DNA of 37,826 nucleotides from Schlesneria paludicola DSM 18645. GTDB taxonomy: Bacteria; Planctomycetota; Planctomycetia; Planctomycetales; Planctomycetaceae. Below are positions 24,597 to 33,194 of this stretch, one piece after another. The notes under the pieces were generated by a model, which worked only from the letters and a program-made list of their open reading frames with translations, did not search any database and had not been told where the DNA came from. The translations under genes and the position numbers were made by a program. The DNA lies in NCBI GenBank assembly GCA_945862235.1, contig CAMAYU010000038.1:1-37826 (forward strand). The letters run 5' to 3'. Numbering within the stretch: position 1 is the stretch's first letter; every line of letters begins with the position of its first letter.

Positions 24597-25200
24597 ATTC
24601 AGGCGATCACTGCCGATCTTTCTCTGCCCGTCCGACAGCGGGCCATTGCTGAACACACAACGGACACTCAGTGTGGATGGCTGCGGATGTAACAGCACGA
24701 GTGGCTACCCCGATGACGGCGATGATACTCAGAAGATTCCCGTCGCCCGATCAAGCTATGTTGGATCGCAGGGTGTGATTCCCGGCGATGGCCTGTTTGG
24801 AATGAACTCTCGCCTGAATTTAGGTGATGTCTTGGACGGGACAAGCAACACCATCTTGGTCGCCGAACGCTCCTATGTGGGTCCGGTTCCGGGTTCGATC
24901 ACGGGCGGTGCGGTTTGGGGCGGAGTAACCCGGAGTTTCAACCACATGGCACTAATCGATGATGGCCCCTCAGGTGTTCTGGCGAACTTCATTCCGAACA
25001 TGAATTCTGCTTCCCATCTGGGTGCTGCCAGCTTGCATCCAGCGGGTGCTAATTTCCTGCTCTGCGATGGTTCCGTCCGATTTATCGGCGAGAACATTCA
25101 TTCGCACTTTGACTCTTCCTTTCCAAACGATACCTCCAAATGGGGGACGTATCAGCGCCTCGCCAATCGCGGTGACCGTCGGACACTGGGAGATTTCTAA
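24229..25200 (+). CDS. DUF1559 (pilin-like, planctomycete) protein, irregular N-terminus
   Basis: DUF1559 proteins carry a type IV pilin-like N-terminal helix and are massively expanded in planctomycetes; they are thought to be surface or pseudopilin-type proteins. The helix is here: VELLVVIAIISVLVSLLMPA, followed by the family core QQAREAARRTQCQNNLRQIG, LALHNYHDTFKVFPPGN, and the C-terminal HPAGANFLLCDGSVRFIGEN. What is missing is the usual Gly-Phe-Thr-Leu before VELL: the frame reads RRRTSVELL, so the prepilin peptidase cleavage glycine is absent. There is no ATG and no ribosome binding site; the start given is a TTG (24229) and is only a placeholder, since the frame opens at 24169. The 5' part overlaps the GYF-domain frame, which suggests one frameshifted gene. 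A clear terminator follows at 25250. Confidence 0.7.
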   Translation: MTRRRTSVELLVVIAIISVLVSLLMPAVQQAREAARRTQCQNNLRQIGLALHNYHDTFKVFPPGNTTSLPKCICSKTSFASQSTWSWLTMILSQLEQSNAYLAIAPGSEPVGTAIQNPFKANEFRRSLPIFLCPSDSGPLLNTQRTLSVDGCGCNSTSGYPDDGDDTQKIPVARSSYVGSQGVIPGDGLFGMNSRLNLGDVLDGTSNTILVAERSYVGPVPGSITGGAVWGGVTRSFNHMALIDDGPSGVLANFIPNMNSASHLGAASLHPAGANFLLCDGSVRFIGENIHSHFDSSFPNDTSKWGTYQRLANRGDRRTLGDF

Positions 25201-25249
25201 TTGGAATGACGTGGTTTGGAATGACGCGGTGAAGGGACTCAGTACTCTC

Positions 25250-25299
25250 AAAACACAAATGGCCCGACAGCTCACTGGCTGTCGGGCCATTTGTGTTTT
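25250..25299. terminator. Bidirectional intrinsic terminator
   Basis: AAAACACAAATGGCCCGACAG (here as arm 25250-25270) is exactly inverted at 25279-25299, with an 8-bp loop and a flanking T-run on one side and A-run on the other. It is 50 bp after the DUF1559 stop and 41 bp after the convergent unknown gene's stop, the right place for a terminator that serves both strands. Confidence 0.88.
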
Positions 25300-25340
25300 C
25301 GCTCTCGGACCAAGTTGCTGTCGTCAGTTCGTCGCCTCGC

Positions 25341-25904
25341 TCACGCGGCGGCGATGCGTTTCCATTCTTCGGGGAGCTTCATGCGGGCGGTGTTGATGTT
25401 GATGACCTCCAAAAACTGGAGAACGTGTTCTTCGCAGATGCGTGGATTCGACTTCGCCCACTGGATCATCTCAAGGTTGTCGCGGAGAACCTTGCGGTCC
25501 TTCATCAGTCTCAGGATTTCGTCGAGCAACTCATTGAAGGCGTTCACGTTTTTAAGGACCGCGAAGTCCAGCCCGTTGAATTCAATCCAACACTGCTCGC
25601 CTTCGATGTGCTCGAACCGACGCCAGCGACAGAAATTGATCCAGAACCGTCGCTCCCAGTCGTCGATGGCCTCCATGCCGAGATTCCGGCCAGCGGCAAA
25701 ACTCAAGTGCCATTTGTGAATTCGCAGTTCTTCGATGACGAACCACTTCATGCTTTGAGCGAACCACTTGAAGAAGCGTGCTTCCGGAGAGTTGTCAGCG
25801 GGCAGTTGTGACAAGGTGCGGCTCCTCGTGTTCCAAAGTTGTGGGAACCCGAACCAATCGGGATCGCGAGTATATCGGCCGATTTTCGGAATGGAACTCA
25901 ACAC
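25341..25904 (-). CDS. Unknown protein, rich in aromatic residues
   Basis: No family recognised. I propose GTG 25904 as start because GGAGAAGG lies 3-6 bp upstream, giving 187 residues beginning MLSSIPKIGRYTRDPDWFGF. The frame is open to 26030, where a CSRCRYSLYG sequence, reminiscent of a half zinc ribbon (C-x2-C-x-Y-x-L-x-G), would be included if translation began earlier. The central part is unusually rich in Trp and Phe (ARFFKWFAQSMKWFVIEELR, WERRFWINFCRWRRFEHIEG) and is followed by a helical stretch (AFNELLDEILRLMKDRKVLR). No signal peptide or membrane segment is evident. It is divergent from the CehA-type gene and convergent with the DUF1559 gene. Confidence 0.6.
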   Translation of the reverse strand: MLSSIPKIGRYTRDPDWFGFPQLWNTRSRTLSQLPADNSPEARFFKWFAQSMKWFVIEELRIHKWHLSFAAGRNLGMEAIDDWERRFWINFCRWRRFEHIEGEQCWIEFNGLDFAVLKNVNAFNELLDEILRLMKDRKVLRDNLEMIQWAKSNPRICEEHVLQFLEVININTARMKLPEEWKRIAAA

Positions 25905-26073
25905 GGCCTTCTCCGATGCGACTGTTTTCGTGGGCGACGTGACTCCGTAGAGTGAGTACCGGCACCTTGAGCAGCGTTGATTCACCTCGCGCGGCGACGC
26001 GGCCAGTTTCACCACCGCAATGCCCGACACTCGGCCACTTTTTGTTCACGAAATTTCACGGGAGGAATGTTTC

Positions 26074-28617
26074 ATGGCACGTTCGATGGCATCGATGTGG
26101 CTGTGTCTGGGAATCGTTGGGATCGGGGCCGCGCTCGGCTCCGCACCGTCATTCGCGGCGGACGGCAAGTGGCCGAACGTCGCAAAGGTCGAGAAGCAGC
26201 CGCTCGTCGCTGCGACCGAGCGGCTCGTGCAGGCGCTCGAGTACGTCGGTTCGCCCCTCGGTGCGGAAGCACGCAAGGCGTTGGATGCCGCGTTGAAAGT
26301 CGAAGGGGATGCCGACTGCACCGAGGCCGTGCAGAAGGTGCTCGACAAACTCTGCCTCGTCGGCGTGAGCATCAATCCCGAGAGTCGCGTCTCTCTCGTC
26401 GAGGGGCCGGTCCAGCGCGAGCTGGTTCAGCAGGGCTGGCGCACGTTTCTCGTGAAGGTTCACAATGAGGCGGGCGTCACCGCGCCGCTCGTACCCGAGA
26501 GTCCCAACCTGCTGCCGGTCTATCAGCGTGGGACGAAGAACTCGCGTGAGAAGCCGATGACTGATGAGAAGCTCGTTCAACCGGGAGACGTGCCGAACCG
26601 GTTCCTCGACGCGCAGATGTTCGACAAGCAGCCGCTCAAGCCCGGCCTGTCGGGACTGGAGTTGGAATACCGCATCGTCCAACTCTACAGCCGCGACGTG
26701 GGACGGCGCGAGGCATTGCTCGGCTTTCACGTCGGACAGGGGACGCAGGACTTGGGCTTCCGCAATTCGGTGCCGGTCCTGTTCACGTGCGTTCCGGCGG
26801 TTGAGGTCGCGCTGGGGATCAAGGATTTCGATGGGACTCCGACGATGGCCGCGCTGACCATTCGCGACAAGTTTGGTCGCGTCTATCCCAATCCCGCGCG
26901 GCGGCTCGCTCCCGACTTCTTCTTCCACGAACAGATCTATCGGGCCGACGGCGAATCGGTCCATCTTCCGCCGGGTGACTACACCGCCGTCGTGCAGCGC
27001 GGTCCCGAGTACCACGTCGATACGCATTCGTTTGTTGTTGGTGCAAAGGAAGAGGCCAGGGGACTCACGTCCCCCGCTCAGAAGGACGGGCAGAAGAATT
27101 CGGTGGTCAGTCAGCGGCAGGAGTTCAAGCTGCGTCGCTGGATTCACGCGGCGAAGCGCGGCTGGTTCAGCGGCGACCATCACGTTCACGCGGCGGGGTG
27201 TGCTCACTACGACAGCCCGACCGAGGGCGTGTCACCTGCCGACATGATGCGGCACATTCTCGGTGAGGACTTGAACGTCGGCTGTGTTCTCTCGTGGGGA
27301 CCGTGCTGGTACACGCAGAAGCGGCACTTCGAAGGGAAGATCTCGGCACTGTCTCGGCCCAACTACCTGATGCGCTACGACGTGGAGGTCTCCGGCTTTC
27401 CGTCGTCGCACGCGGGGCATCTCTGTTTGCTCAAGCTGACCGAGGACGACTATCCGAGTACCACGCTGCTCGAAGAATGGCCGACGTGGACTCAGCCGGT
27501 CCTCGAATGGGGGCAGAAGCAGGGAGGCGTCGTCGGTTACAGTCACAGCGGCTGGGGGCTTCAGTTACCAGACGTGATGCCGGATGGAACTCGTCAGTTC
27601 AACACGCATCCGTGGGGAGGCGCTCCGCAAAACTGGCAGGGGAAGGCATCGACGGTTCTGCCCGACTATGCCATGCCGCGCTTCGACGGCATCGGCGCGA
27701 ACGAGTTCATCGTGACGACCGCTCACGGCGCGTGCGACTTCATCTCGGCCGTTGATACCCCGGCGATCTGGGAACTCAACATCTGGTACCACACGTTGAA
27801 TTGCGGCATGCGCACCCGCATCAGCGGTGAGACCGACTTCCCTTGCATCTACGGCGACAAAGTGGGCCTCGGCCGCATCTACGTTCAGCAGCCGAAGGAC
27901 CAGCTGCTGAACTATGACTCGTGGGTGCAGGGCCTGAAGGACGGACGGAGCTACTGCGGCGATGGCCTCAGCCACCTGTTCGATTTCAAGGTGAACGATT
28001 TTGAAGTGGGGACACCATCTCGTAGCTTGGGCACTCCTGCCCGAGCCGCTTTGTCTGGCGATGTGGGAACCGAGCAGAGGTCGGGCAAGAGTGCCCAACC
28101 TAGCGCCAGCCAACTCGACCTCAAGCAACCCGGCAAGGTCCGCGTGACGTGCGACGCCACCGCGCTGCTTGCCGAACAACCGACACCGCAAACCGAAGCG
28201 ATTCGCGCCAAGCGGCTCGATGAGAAACCCTACTGGCACCTCGAGCGAAGCCGCATCGGCGAAACCCGCACGGTCCCCGTCGAACTGATCGTCAACGGAC
28301 AGCCTGTCGCCAAACAAGAAATCCCCGCCGACGGCTCAATGAAAGCGGTCGCGTTCGACTACGAGATCAAGCATTCAAGCTGGGTCGCCCTGCGCATCCT
28401 GCCGTCGTGCCACACAAACCCGATCTTCATCGAAGTTGCCGGCAAACCCATCCGCGCCAGCCGCAAGAGCGCCGACTGGTGCGAGAAAGCAGTCGATGTC
28501 TGTTGGAACTCCAAATTCGGCCGCATCCGCGCGAGCGAACGTGCCGCCGCCAAAGCCGCCTACGACAAGGCCAAAGAGATTTACACGGCCATCGCCAAAG
28601 ACAGTGTCGCGGAGTAG
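26074..28617 (+). CDS. CehA/McbA family metallohydrolase (PHP domain), exported
   Basis: A secreted protein with a C-terminal PHP-type metal-dependent hydrolase domain, like CehA/McbA carbaryl hydrolases; substrate unknown. ATG 26074 has GGAGG about 9 bp upstream and starts a signal peptide (WLCLGIVGIGAALGSAPSFAA). The first half (about 25-355) is a beta-rich region typical of large planctomycete members. The PHP domain begins WFSGDHHVHAAGCAHYDSP with metal-ligand candidates H369, H370 and H372, and continues with EVSGFPSSHAGHLCLLKL, GGVVGYSHSGWGLQLP, NEFIVTTAHGACDF and RISGETDFPCIYGDKVGLGR. A short C-terminal domain follows (to residue 847). Oddity: residues about 650-678 are encoded by a palindrome inserted in frame (separate entry). 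The length is otherwise normal and no key residue is missing. Confidence 0.85.
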   Translation: MARSMASMWLCLGIVGIGAALGSAPSFAADGKWPNVAKVEKQPLVAATERLVQALEYVGSPLGAEARKALDAALKVEGDADCTEAVQKVLDKLCLVGVSINPESRVSLVEGPVQRELVQQGWRTFLVKVHNEAGVTAPLVPESPNLLPVYQRGTKNSREKPMTDEKLVQPGDVPNRFLDAQMFDKQPLKPGLSGLELEYRIVQLYSRDVGRREALLGFHVGQGTQDLGFRNSVPVLFTCVPAVEVALGIKDFDGTPTMAALTIRDKFGRVYPNPARRLAPDFFFHEQIYRADGESVHLPPGDYTAVVQRGPEYHVDTHSFVVGAKEEARGLTSPAQKDGQKNSVVSQRQEFKLRRWIHAAKRGWFSGDHHVHAAGCAHYDSPTEGVSPADMMRHILGEDLNVGCVLSWGPCWYTQKRHFEGKISALSRPNYLMRYDVEVSGFPSSHAGHLCLLKLTEDDYPSTTLLEEWPTWTQPVLEWGQKQGGVVGYSHSGWGLQLPDVMPDGTRQFNTHPWGGAPQNWQGKASTVLPDYAMPRFDGIGANEFIVTTAHGACDFISAVDTPAIWELNIWYHTLNCGMRTRISGETDFPCIYGDKVGLGRIYVQQPKDQLLNYDSWVQGLKDGRSYCGDGLSHLFDFKVNDFEVGTPSRSLGTPARAALSGDVGTEQRSGKSAQPSASQLDLKQPGKVRVTCDATALLAEQPTPQTEAIRAKRLDEKPYWHLERSRIGETRTVPVELIVNGQPVAKQEIPADGSMKAVAFDYEIKHSSWVALRILPSCHTNPIFIEVAGKPIRASRKSADWCEKAVDVCWNSKFGRIRASERAAAKAAYDKAKEIYTAIAKDSVAE
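28021..28105. repeat. Palindromic element inserted in frame inside the CehA-type gene
   Basis: The arm 28021-28044 (CGTAGCTTGGGCACTCCTGC and on) pairs with 28081-28105 (TCGGGCAAGAGTGCCCAACC and on) with few mismatches. The reading frame passes straight through, adding a run that starts RSLGTPARAALSGD and ends near SGKSAQPSA, low in complexity and unlike the rest of the protein. The flanks read FKVNDFEVG and SQLDLKQPGKVRV, which would join naturally as a short linker. The GGTTGGGCACTCTTGCCCGA sequence is one I associate with intergenic repeats of planctomycetes. The insertion is inferred, not aligned. Confidence 0.8.
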
Positions 28618-28684
28618 TTCGCGGGACGTGTGGTCACGAAGTCAGATGGATTGATCTTCGAGAGCGGTTCGTCCCAAAGAACGC

Positions 28685-28716
28685 CGCAACGCGGATGGGA
28701 CAGCATCCGCGTTGCG
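28685..28716. terminator. Perfect hairpin between convergent genes, possible terminator
   Basis: CGCAACGCGGATG (28685-28697) is exactly inverted at 28704-28716 with a six-base loop. It sits 68 bp after the CehA-type stop and 36 bp after the stop of the convergent vWA gene. No T-run follows on the plus strand; the role is inferred from location. Confidence 0.6.
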
Positions 28717-28751
28717 CGTAAGGCTTGGTGATCGTCACCGACTTCCCGTCG

Positions 28752-30485
28752 TCAACTTCCCTTGATGAGTTTCAGAGGGCGGCTTCTGGCGATCTGGCGG
28801 AAGACTTCTCGCAGTTGGTCTCGCACCGTGTCGATGCTCGCTCCACCGGGGACGTTGAAGTGGACGCCACCCGTGATGTCGGCCACTTGCTGCATGAGTG
28901 ACGTGTCGGCACCAACACCGAGGCTAATGGTCAGGATTTTGATTTTGGCCGCTTTGGCGGCATTGGCTTCGTCGACCACGCATTGAGTGGCATTCGATGG
29001 TTCGTTCGGCAGGCCGTCGGTCATCACGATCATCATGCGGAAGGCGCGAGGTCGGGCATTGGCGACGATCTCATCGCGGGCGATCTTCATTCCGGCCGAG
29101 ATGTTCGTACCCGACTTGTAATGCCCTGCCTGACGGCGCCGCGTCGTCGTCTTCACCTGATCGAGGTTACTGCTGAGCTGGTGTTCCAGAATCGCTCCCG
29201 CCGAATTCGAGTGCGTGTAGATCGACAGCCCTACGTTGTCTTCGGCTTCAATCGTTGTCAGGTAATTGATGAATTCATCAACCCCGTCTTTCAGCAGTCC
29301 TGTCGGCTGTTCGCTGGTCTTCCAGAGATCGGCCGTGTCGCTTGCTCCGTACCGCACCGTTTGCAGGTATTCGAGCCACGTCATGTAGCCGTACATGTCG
29401 CGGTATCCGGCGTCCTTGATACCGCCGCTCGATGACTGCACCCTCGAAATGTATTCCGTCCAACTGCCGCCCGCGTAGGGGTACGTGCCGTCCAACCCCA
29501 GAGCCGTTTTGATATTGGCGGCAGTGAAGTCGAACAGCTCGCCAAGGCTGCCGGAAGACATGCTGCCATTGGTCCCAGACTTGACCCAGCACTTCGTGAT
29601 CGTTTTGCCAGCTTTGCTTCCTGTACCGGCGAACGTTCCTGTTTTTGCCGTCAGGCCGGTAAACGTCTGCGTATCACTGCTGCTCGAAAACTGCAGTCTC
29701 ACCTGAGTGAGATTGATGGTGGAGACGACCGGAACGGATGTCCTCTTGTATGTGACATCAATGTGGGGGATCGTCCCTGATGCGGCCACACCTCTCAAGG
29801 TGGCATGCGTGGGAGTGAAGGTCAGGTTGCCATAAACAGGCGAGCCGAGTTCCTGCCACATTTTCAGCATGTTGTTTTCGATGAACGGACGTCCGAGCGT
29901 GCCGATGCGACCGAAACAACTGTCGTCGTTCATCGACCCCGAGAAGTCGAGCACGACCATGATGTCACGCGGTTGGAACGACGCGACCGCTTCCGCACCG
30001 ATCGTCGCTTTCGTGTGCCCCAAGGCTGGTGCGAAGAGCAACGGCAGCCGATCATCGGCTCCCCCGTCCGCGTCGCGATCCGCCCGGACCTTGACGATGT
30101 TGTACGGAGTATTCGACTCGCCCCAGTTGTAGCTGAATGTTTGCGAACCGGAATTCCAGACCATCTTTCCGAACGTCACGTCCGACGTTTCGATGCTCAC
30201 GGCCGGTTGATTGCCACTGCGATGCAGGGCTGCGACGGAGCGAATCGCCGCCAAGGCGTTGGTTCGCACGGTCGCGGGATCGTCTATGGCACTCAGTTCC
30301 ATCGCTCCCGCCAGCGCGCTGGCATCGGCCGCCGCCTGAAGCTGCGTCTTCGTCAGCGACATGTAACTCATGTCCACCGCGAACGCGACAAAGGCCAGCA
30401 TCACCGTCATGAAGACCGCCGCCAGTACGAGAATGGCCCCGCGACGATCCCGATCCGTCCACTTCATTCGACGAACTTGATTCAT
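28752..30485 (-). CDS. TadG-like pilus assembly protein with vWA domain
   Basis: Resembles TadE/TadG-type proteins of the Flp pilus (tight adherence) system fused to a von Willebrand factor A domain. The N-terminus has a membrane helix (RRGAILVLAAVFMTVMLAFVAFAVDMS, in the TadG 'putative Flp pilus-assembly' pattern) followed by LTKTQLQAAADASALAGAME, a hallmark of the family. The vWA domain begins DIMVVLDFSGSMNDD with the MIDAS residues D180, S182 and S184, is interrupted by a long insertion (about 200-360), and resumes with GLSIYTHSN, GTNISAGMKIARDEI and RMMIVMTDGLPNEPSN. The protein is 577 residues from ATG 30485, which has GAGGAG about 9 bp upstream; a TTG two codons earlier is less likely. 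No other tad gene is in the window, so it may act outside a full pilus system. Confidence 0.85.
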   Translation of the reverse strand: MNQVRRMKWTDRDRRGAILVLAAVFMTVMLAFVAFAVDMSYMSLTKTQLQAAADASALAGAMELSAIDDPATVRTNALAAIRSVAALHRSGNQPAVSIETSDVTFGKMVWNSGSQTFSYNWGESNTPYNIVKVRADRDADGGADDRLPLLFAPALGHTKATIGAEAVASFQPRDIMVVLDFSGSMNDDSCFGRIGTLGRPFIENNMLKMWQELGSPVYGNLTFTPTHATLRGVAASGTIPHIDVTYKRTSVPVVSTINLTQVRLQFSSSSDTQTFTGLTAKTGTFAGTGSKAGKTITKCWVKSGTNGSMSSGSLGELFDFTAANIKTALGLDGTYPYAGGSWTEYISRVQSSSGGIKDAGYRDMYGYMTWLEYLQTVRYGASDTADLWKTSEQPTGLLKDGVDEFINYLTTIEAEDNVGLSIYTHSNSAGAILEHQLSSNLDQVKTTTRRRQAGHYKSGTNISAGMKIARDEIVANARPRAFRMMIVMTDGLPNEPSNATQCVVDEANAAKAAKIKILTISLGVGADTSLMQQVADITGGVHFNVPGGASIDTVRDQLREVFRQIARSRPLKLIKGS

Positions 30486-30989
30486 GGTCAAATCTCCTCA
30501 GTCCTGTCGGTCCCGAGACCGTACTTCCGCTAACTGGAGTGCCCCATCTCGCGACCACGCGAAAGACTTCCAGTCCTGTGTCGAACCTAGGTTGGAAAAC
30601 GGAGTTGGCAAATCATTTTCTCGTCAACATGCAAATCTTCCGGACAAAGTTGCCGGGATGTTGCCAATCGGCATCATGTGGAATTTGACAAACGCCCGTT
30701 TGTGATTTTCGCCTCGTGATGCGATGCGGATAGCAGCCAGTTGAAGAACGTAAAGTAGGTGGCTCGCCTGCTCGCATTTCGAGTTAGAAAACACAGGCGA
30801 TCCGCCTGTACTACAGGTTCTTCAACAGGCAGATAGTCCACCAGAAGCTCAAACTGGTTGACCATGCTGAGAAGCGCTCTTAGAGTTGTCCGCGTGCTTC
30901 AACTTCAACCGCCGTACTCTCGTGATGGCTGCCCCGCTTTGAACCCACCTGCCGACCACTCTCGCTTTGGCGAAGACCTTTTGTTCCCC
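30486..30989. other. Divergent intergenic region upstream of ftsH
   Basis: 504 bp between the vWA gene (leftward) and FtsH (rightward). The main structure is an imperfect inverted repeat, TTGAAGAAC... at 30741 against ...GGTTCTTCAA ending at 30824. The frame of ftsH is open upstream to 30858, but that stretch carries no ribosome binding site and encodes nothing typical of FtsH. No other gene is supported. Confidence 0.5.
30741..30824. repeat. Imperfect inverted repeat upstream of ftsH
   Basis: TTGAAGAACGTAAAGTAGGT (from 30741) is matched in inverted orientation by sequence ending GTACTACAGGTTCTTCAA at 30824, with several mismatches; an inner ACAGGCGATCCGCCTGT (from about 30793) is itself palindromic. 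Because it lies between divergent genes it is not a terminator of either. It looks like a degraded copy of a dispersed element. Confidence 0.65.
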
Positions 30990-33017
30990 ATGGCCGATCC
31001 CGATTCCAAAGGCTCCGGCCCGGAGCGTCCCAAACTTCCGCTGCCTCCTGCAGGCTCGAAAAAGCCCGACAAGGGACAGGGGACCAACCTCTTCTGGCTG
31101 CTGCTGGCGATGCTCGTTGTGGGTGCGATCGTCTTTAGTTTTGCCAACAAGTGGCGGACTAAAAAGCTCTCGTTCAGCGAGTTTAAAACGCAGGTCACTA
31201 CTCGCACACTCGGCCCCGCCAACGTCCATGAACTCAAGATCGGACTCCGTTCGCTCACGTATCAGGATCAGCCGAAAGACCTCGCCAATTCCAAGACGGT
31301 CCCGAATTTGTTCTCGGTCTCGATCGTCGGGATGCAGGGGCAGAACGAGTCCAAACTGACCGACCTGCTCGACCAAGCCAACATCCACTGGAGCTACGAC
31401 GAACCGGTTACACGCTGGCCGGAAGTGTTGCTCACGACGGTCTTCATCCTCTTCTGCGTCGGTTCGCTGTACTTGATGTTCCAGCGCGGCGGAGGTGCCG
31501 GTTCGGCGATCGCCTTCGGACGGAGTCGCGGCAAGCTGTACGTTCAGGAAGAGCTGGGCATCACGTTCAACGACGTGGCGGGGATCGACGAGGCGGTCGA
31601 AGAGCTGCGCGAGATCGTCGAGTTCCTGCGCAACCCCGGTAAGTATCAAGCACTCGGTGGCCGCATCCCGCGCGGGGTCTTGCTGGTGGGACCGCCCGGA
31701 ACAGGGAAGACACTGCTGGCGAAGGCGGTGGCGGGAGAAGCGGGCGTGCCGTTCTTCGGTCTCTCGGGGTCCGACTTCGTCGAGCTGTTCGTCGGTGTTG
31801 GAGCGGCTCGCGTGCGCGACATGTTTCAACAAGCGGGGCAACGCTCGCCCGCGATCATCTTCATCGACGAGTTGGATGCCATCGGTAAGGTCCGCAGCCA
31901 CGGGGCACAGGGTGGGGGTGAAGAACGCGACCAGACGCTCAACGCGCTGCTCGTCGAAATGGATGGTTTCAGCTCCGATCAAAGCGTGATCGTGCTCGCC
32001 GCGACGAATCGTCCCGAGACACTCGACCCGGCCCTGATGCGGCCCGGTCGGTTCGACCGCAACGTCCTTGTCGATCGCCCCGACATCAAGGGACGCGAAG
32101 CGATCTTGAAGGTCCACGCAGCGAAGATCAAAACGGACGACAGTGTGAACTTGAAGTATCTCGCCAAGTTCACGGCGGGCTTTGTCGGCGCGGACCTCGC
32201 CAACTTGGTGAACGAAGCGGCGCTGTTGGCCGCGCGCAAGAACAAGTCCGCCGTGACGAACGCCGAGTTTGAAGAAGGCTTCGAGCGCGTCGTTGCCGGT
32301 CTCGAAAAGACGGCCCGTGTCATTCCGGAAGATGTCAAACAGCGCGTCGCGTGGCACGAGATCGGGCACGCGCTCGTCGGTTGCTCGCTACCGCATCTCG
32401 ATCCCGTTCACAAGGTCTCGATCATCCCGCGCGGCCTCGGGGCACTCGGCTACACGATGCACCGGCCGGAAGATGACCGACAGCTTTCGACTCAGACCGA
32501 ACTCTTCAACCGCATTTGCAGCCTGCTGGGCGGCATCGCGGCGGAAGACCTGATCTACCAGGAGTCATCCACCGGTGGCGCCAACGACCTGCAACGCGCG
32601 ACGGACATGGCACGACGGATGATCACCGAGTTTGGCATGAGCCCCAAACTGGGCCGCGTCCATTACAGCGAGTCGCGCAAGAGTGCGTTCCTGATGGGAT
32701 CGGTCGGCTCGTCCGACTACGCCCACAGCGAGGAAACGATTCGCGAGATCGACCTCGAAGTCCGCCGGATCATCGACGCCGCTTATGAGACCGCCCGCGA
32801 CATCCTCGCCGCACGACGCCCCGCGATGGAGCATCTCACGCGCGAGCTACTCGAAAAGGAATCGATCGAAGCACCGCTGATCGCATCGATCCTCGACCAG
32901 TACAAAACCGGCCCGCAGATCAAGCCGGGAACGTACGTCGAACCTCAAGCCCCGCCTTCGCGCGAAGCAGATTCCTCCGATGCCAGCGGTCACACTGACA
33001 CCGCGCAAAGCGGCTGA
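30990..33017 (+). CDS. ftsH: ATP-dependent zinc metalloprotease FtsH
   Basis: A membrane-bound hexameric AAA+ protease that degrades misfolded membrane proteins and some regulators. From ATG 30990 it has 675 residues. Membrane helices at about 34-52 and 146-166 flank the periplasmic domain. The AAA module has Walker A GPPGTGKT (234-241), Walker [12 protein letters not shown], and the second region of homology [18 protein letters not shown]. The protease domain has HEIGH at 456-460 (usually HEAGH), still satisfying HExxH, and the third zinc ligand Asp in [16 protein letters not shown]. The C-terminal tail is Ser/Pro-rich. The ribosome binding site is weak; an upstream ATG at 30864 would add 42 residues before the Pro-rich start. 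Planctomycetes usually have several FtsH paralogues, so this need not be the essential one. Confidence 0.95.
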   Translation: MADPDSKGSGPERPKLPLPPAGSKKPDKGQGTNLFWLLLAMLVVGAIVFSFANKWRTKKLSFSEFKTQVTTRTLGPANVHELKIGLRSLTYQDQPKDLANSKTVPNLFSVSIVGMQGQNESKLTDLLDQANIHWSYDEPVTRWPEVLLTTVFILFCVGSLYLMFQRGGGAGSAIAFGRSRGKLYVQEELGITFNDVAGIDEAVEELREIVEFLRNPGKYQALGGRIPRGVLLVGPPGTGKTLLAKAVAGEAGVPFFGLSGSDFVELFVGVGAARVRDMFQQAGQRSPAIIFIDELDAIGKVRSHGAQGGGEERDQTLNALLVEMDGFSSDQSVIVLAATNRPETLDPALMRPGRFDRNVLVDRPDIKGREAILKVHAAKIKTDDSVNLKYLAKFTAGFVGADLANLVNEAALLAARKNKSAVTNAEFEEGFERVVAGLEKTARVIPEDVKQRVAWHEIGHALVGCSLPHLDPVHKVSIIPRGLGALGYTMHRPEDDRQLSTQTELFNRICSLLGGIAAEDLIYQESSTGGANDLQRATDMARRMITEFGMSPKLGRVHYSESRKSAFLMGSVGSSDYAHSEETIREIDLEVRRIIDAAYETARDILAARRPAMEHLTRELLEKESIEAPLIASILDQYKTGPQIKPGTYVEPQAPPSREADSSDASGHTDTAQSG

Positions 33018-33061
33018 AAGGCTGTCCGAGAACTTGCCGCACCAATGCAGAAGTATTGCCT

Positions 33062-33144
33062 GGGGTGCCACGGTCACGGCTTTGCGTGGCCGTGTTTTGT
33101 TTATCGCAAGCCACGGCCACGCAAAGCCGTGACCGTGGCACCCC
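33062..33144. repeat. Perfect palindrome with 33-bp arms after ftsH
   Basis: GGGGTGCCACGGTCACGGCT and the next 13 bases (33062-33094) are exactly inverted at 33112-33144, separated by 17 bp that includes TTTTGTTTAT. It begins 45 bp after the ftsH stop, between convergent ftsH and the acyltransferase gene. The segment GTGCCACGGTCACG recurs at about 617-632, so this is a copy of a dispersed repeat. A perfect 33-bp match suggests recent origin or active maintenance. Confidence 0.92.
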
Positions 33145-33194
33145 GAAAACAAGCCGTCTGCCTCTGAGCCGTCCCCACGGAATCGCTCAACTTC

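Noticed and set aside
25941..26030. Upstream extension of the unknown 25341-25904 gene including CSRCRYSLYG
   Set aside because: No ribosome binding site at the upstream GTG, while the GTG at 25904 has a good one; left as an alternative rather than annotated.
30849..32369. 506-codon frame antisense to ftsH
   Set aside because: Shadow of ftsH, no motifs and no start signal.
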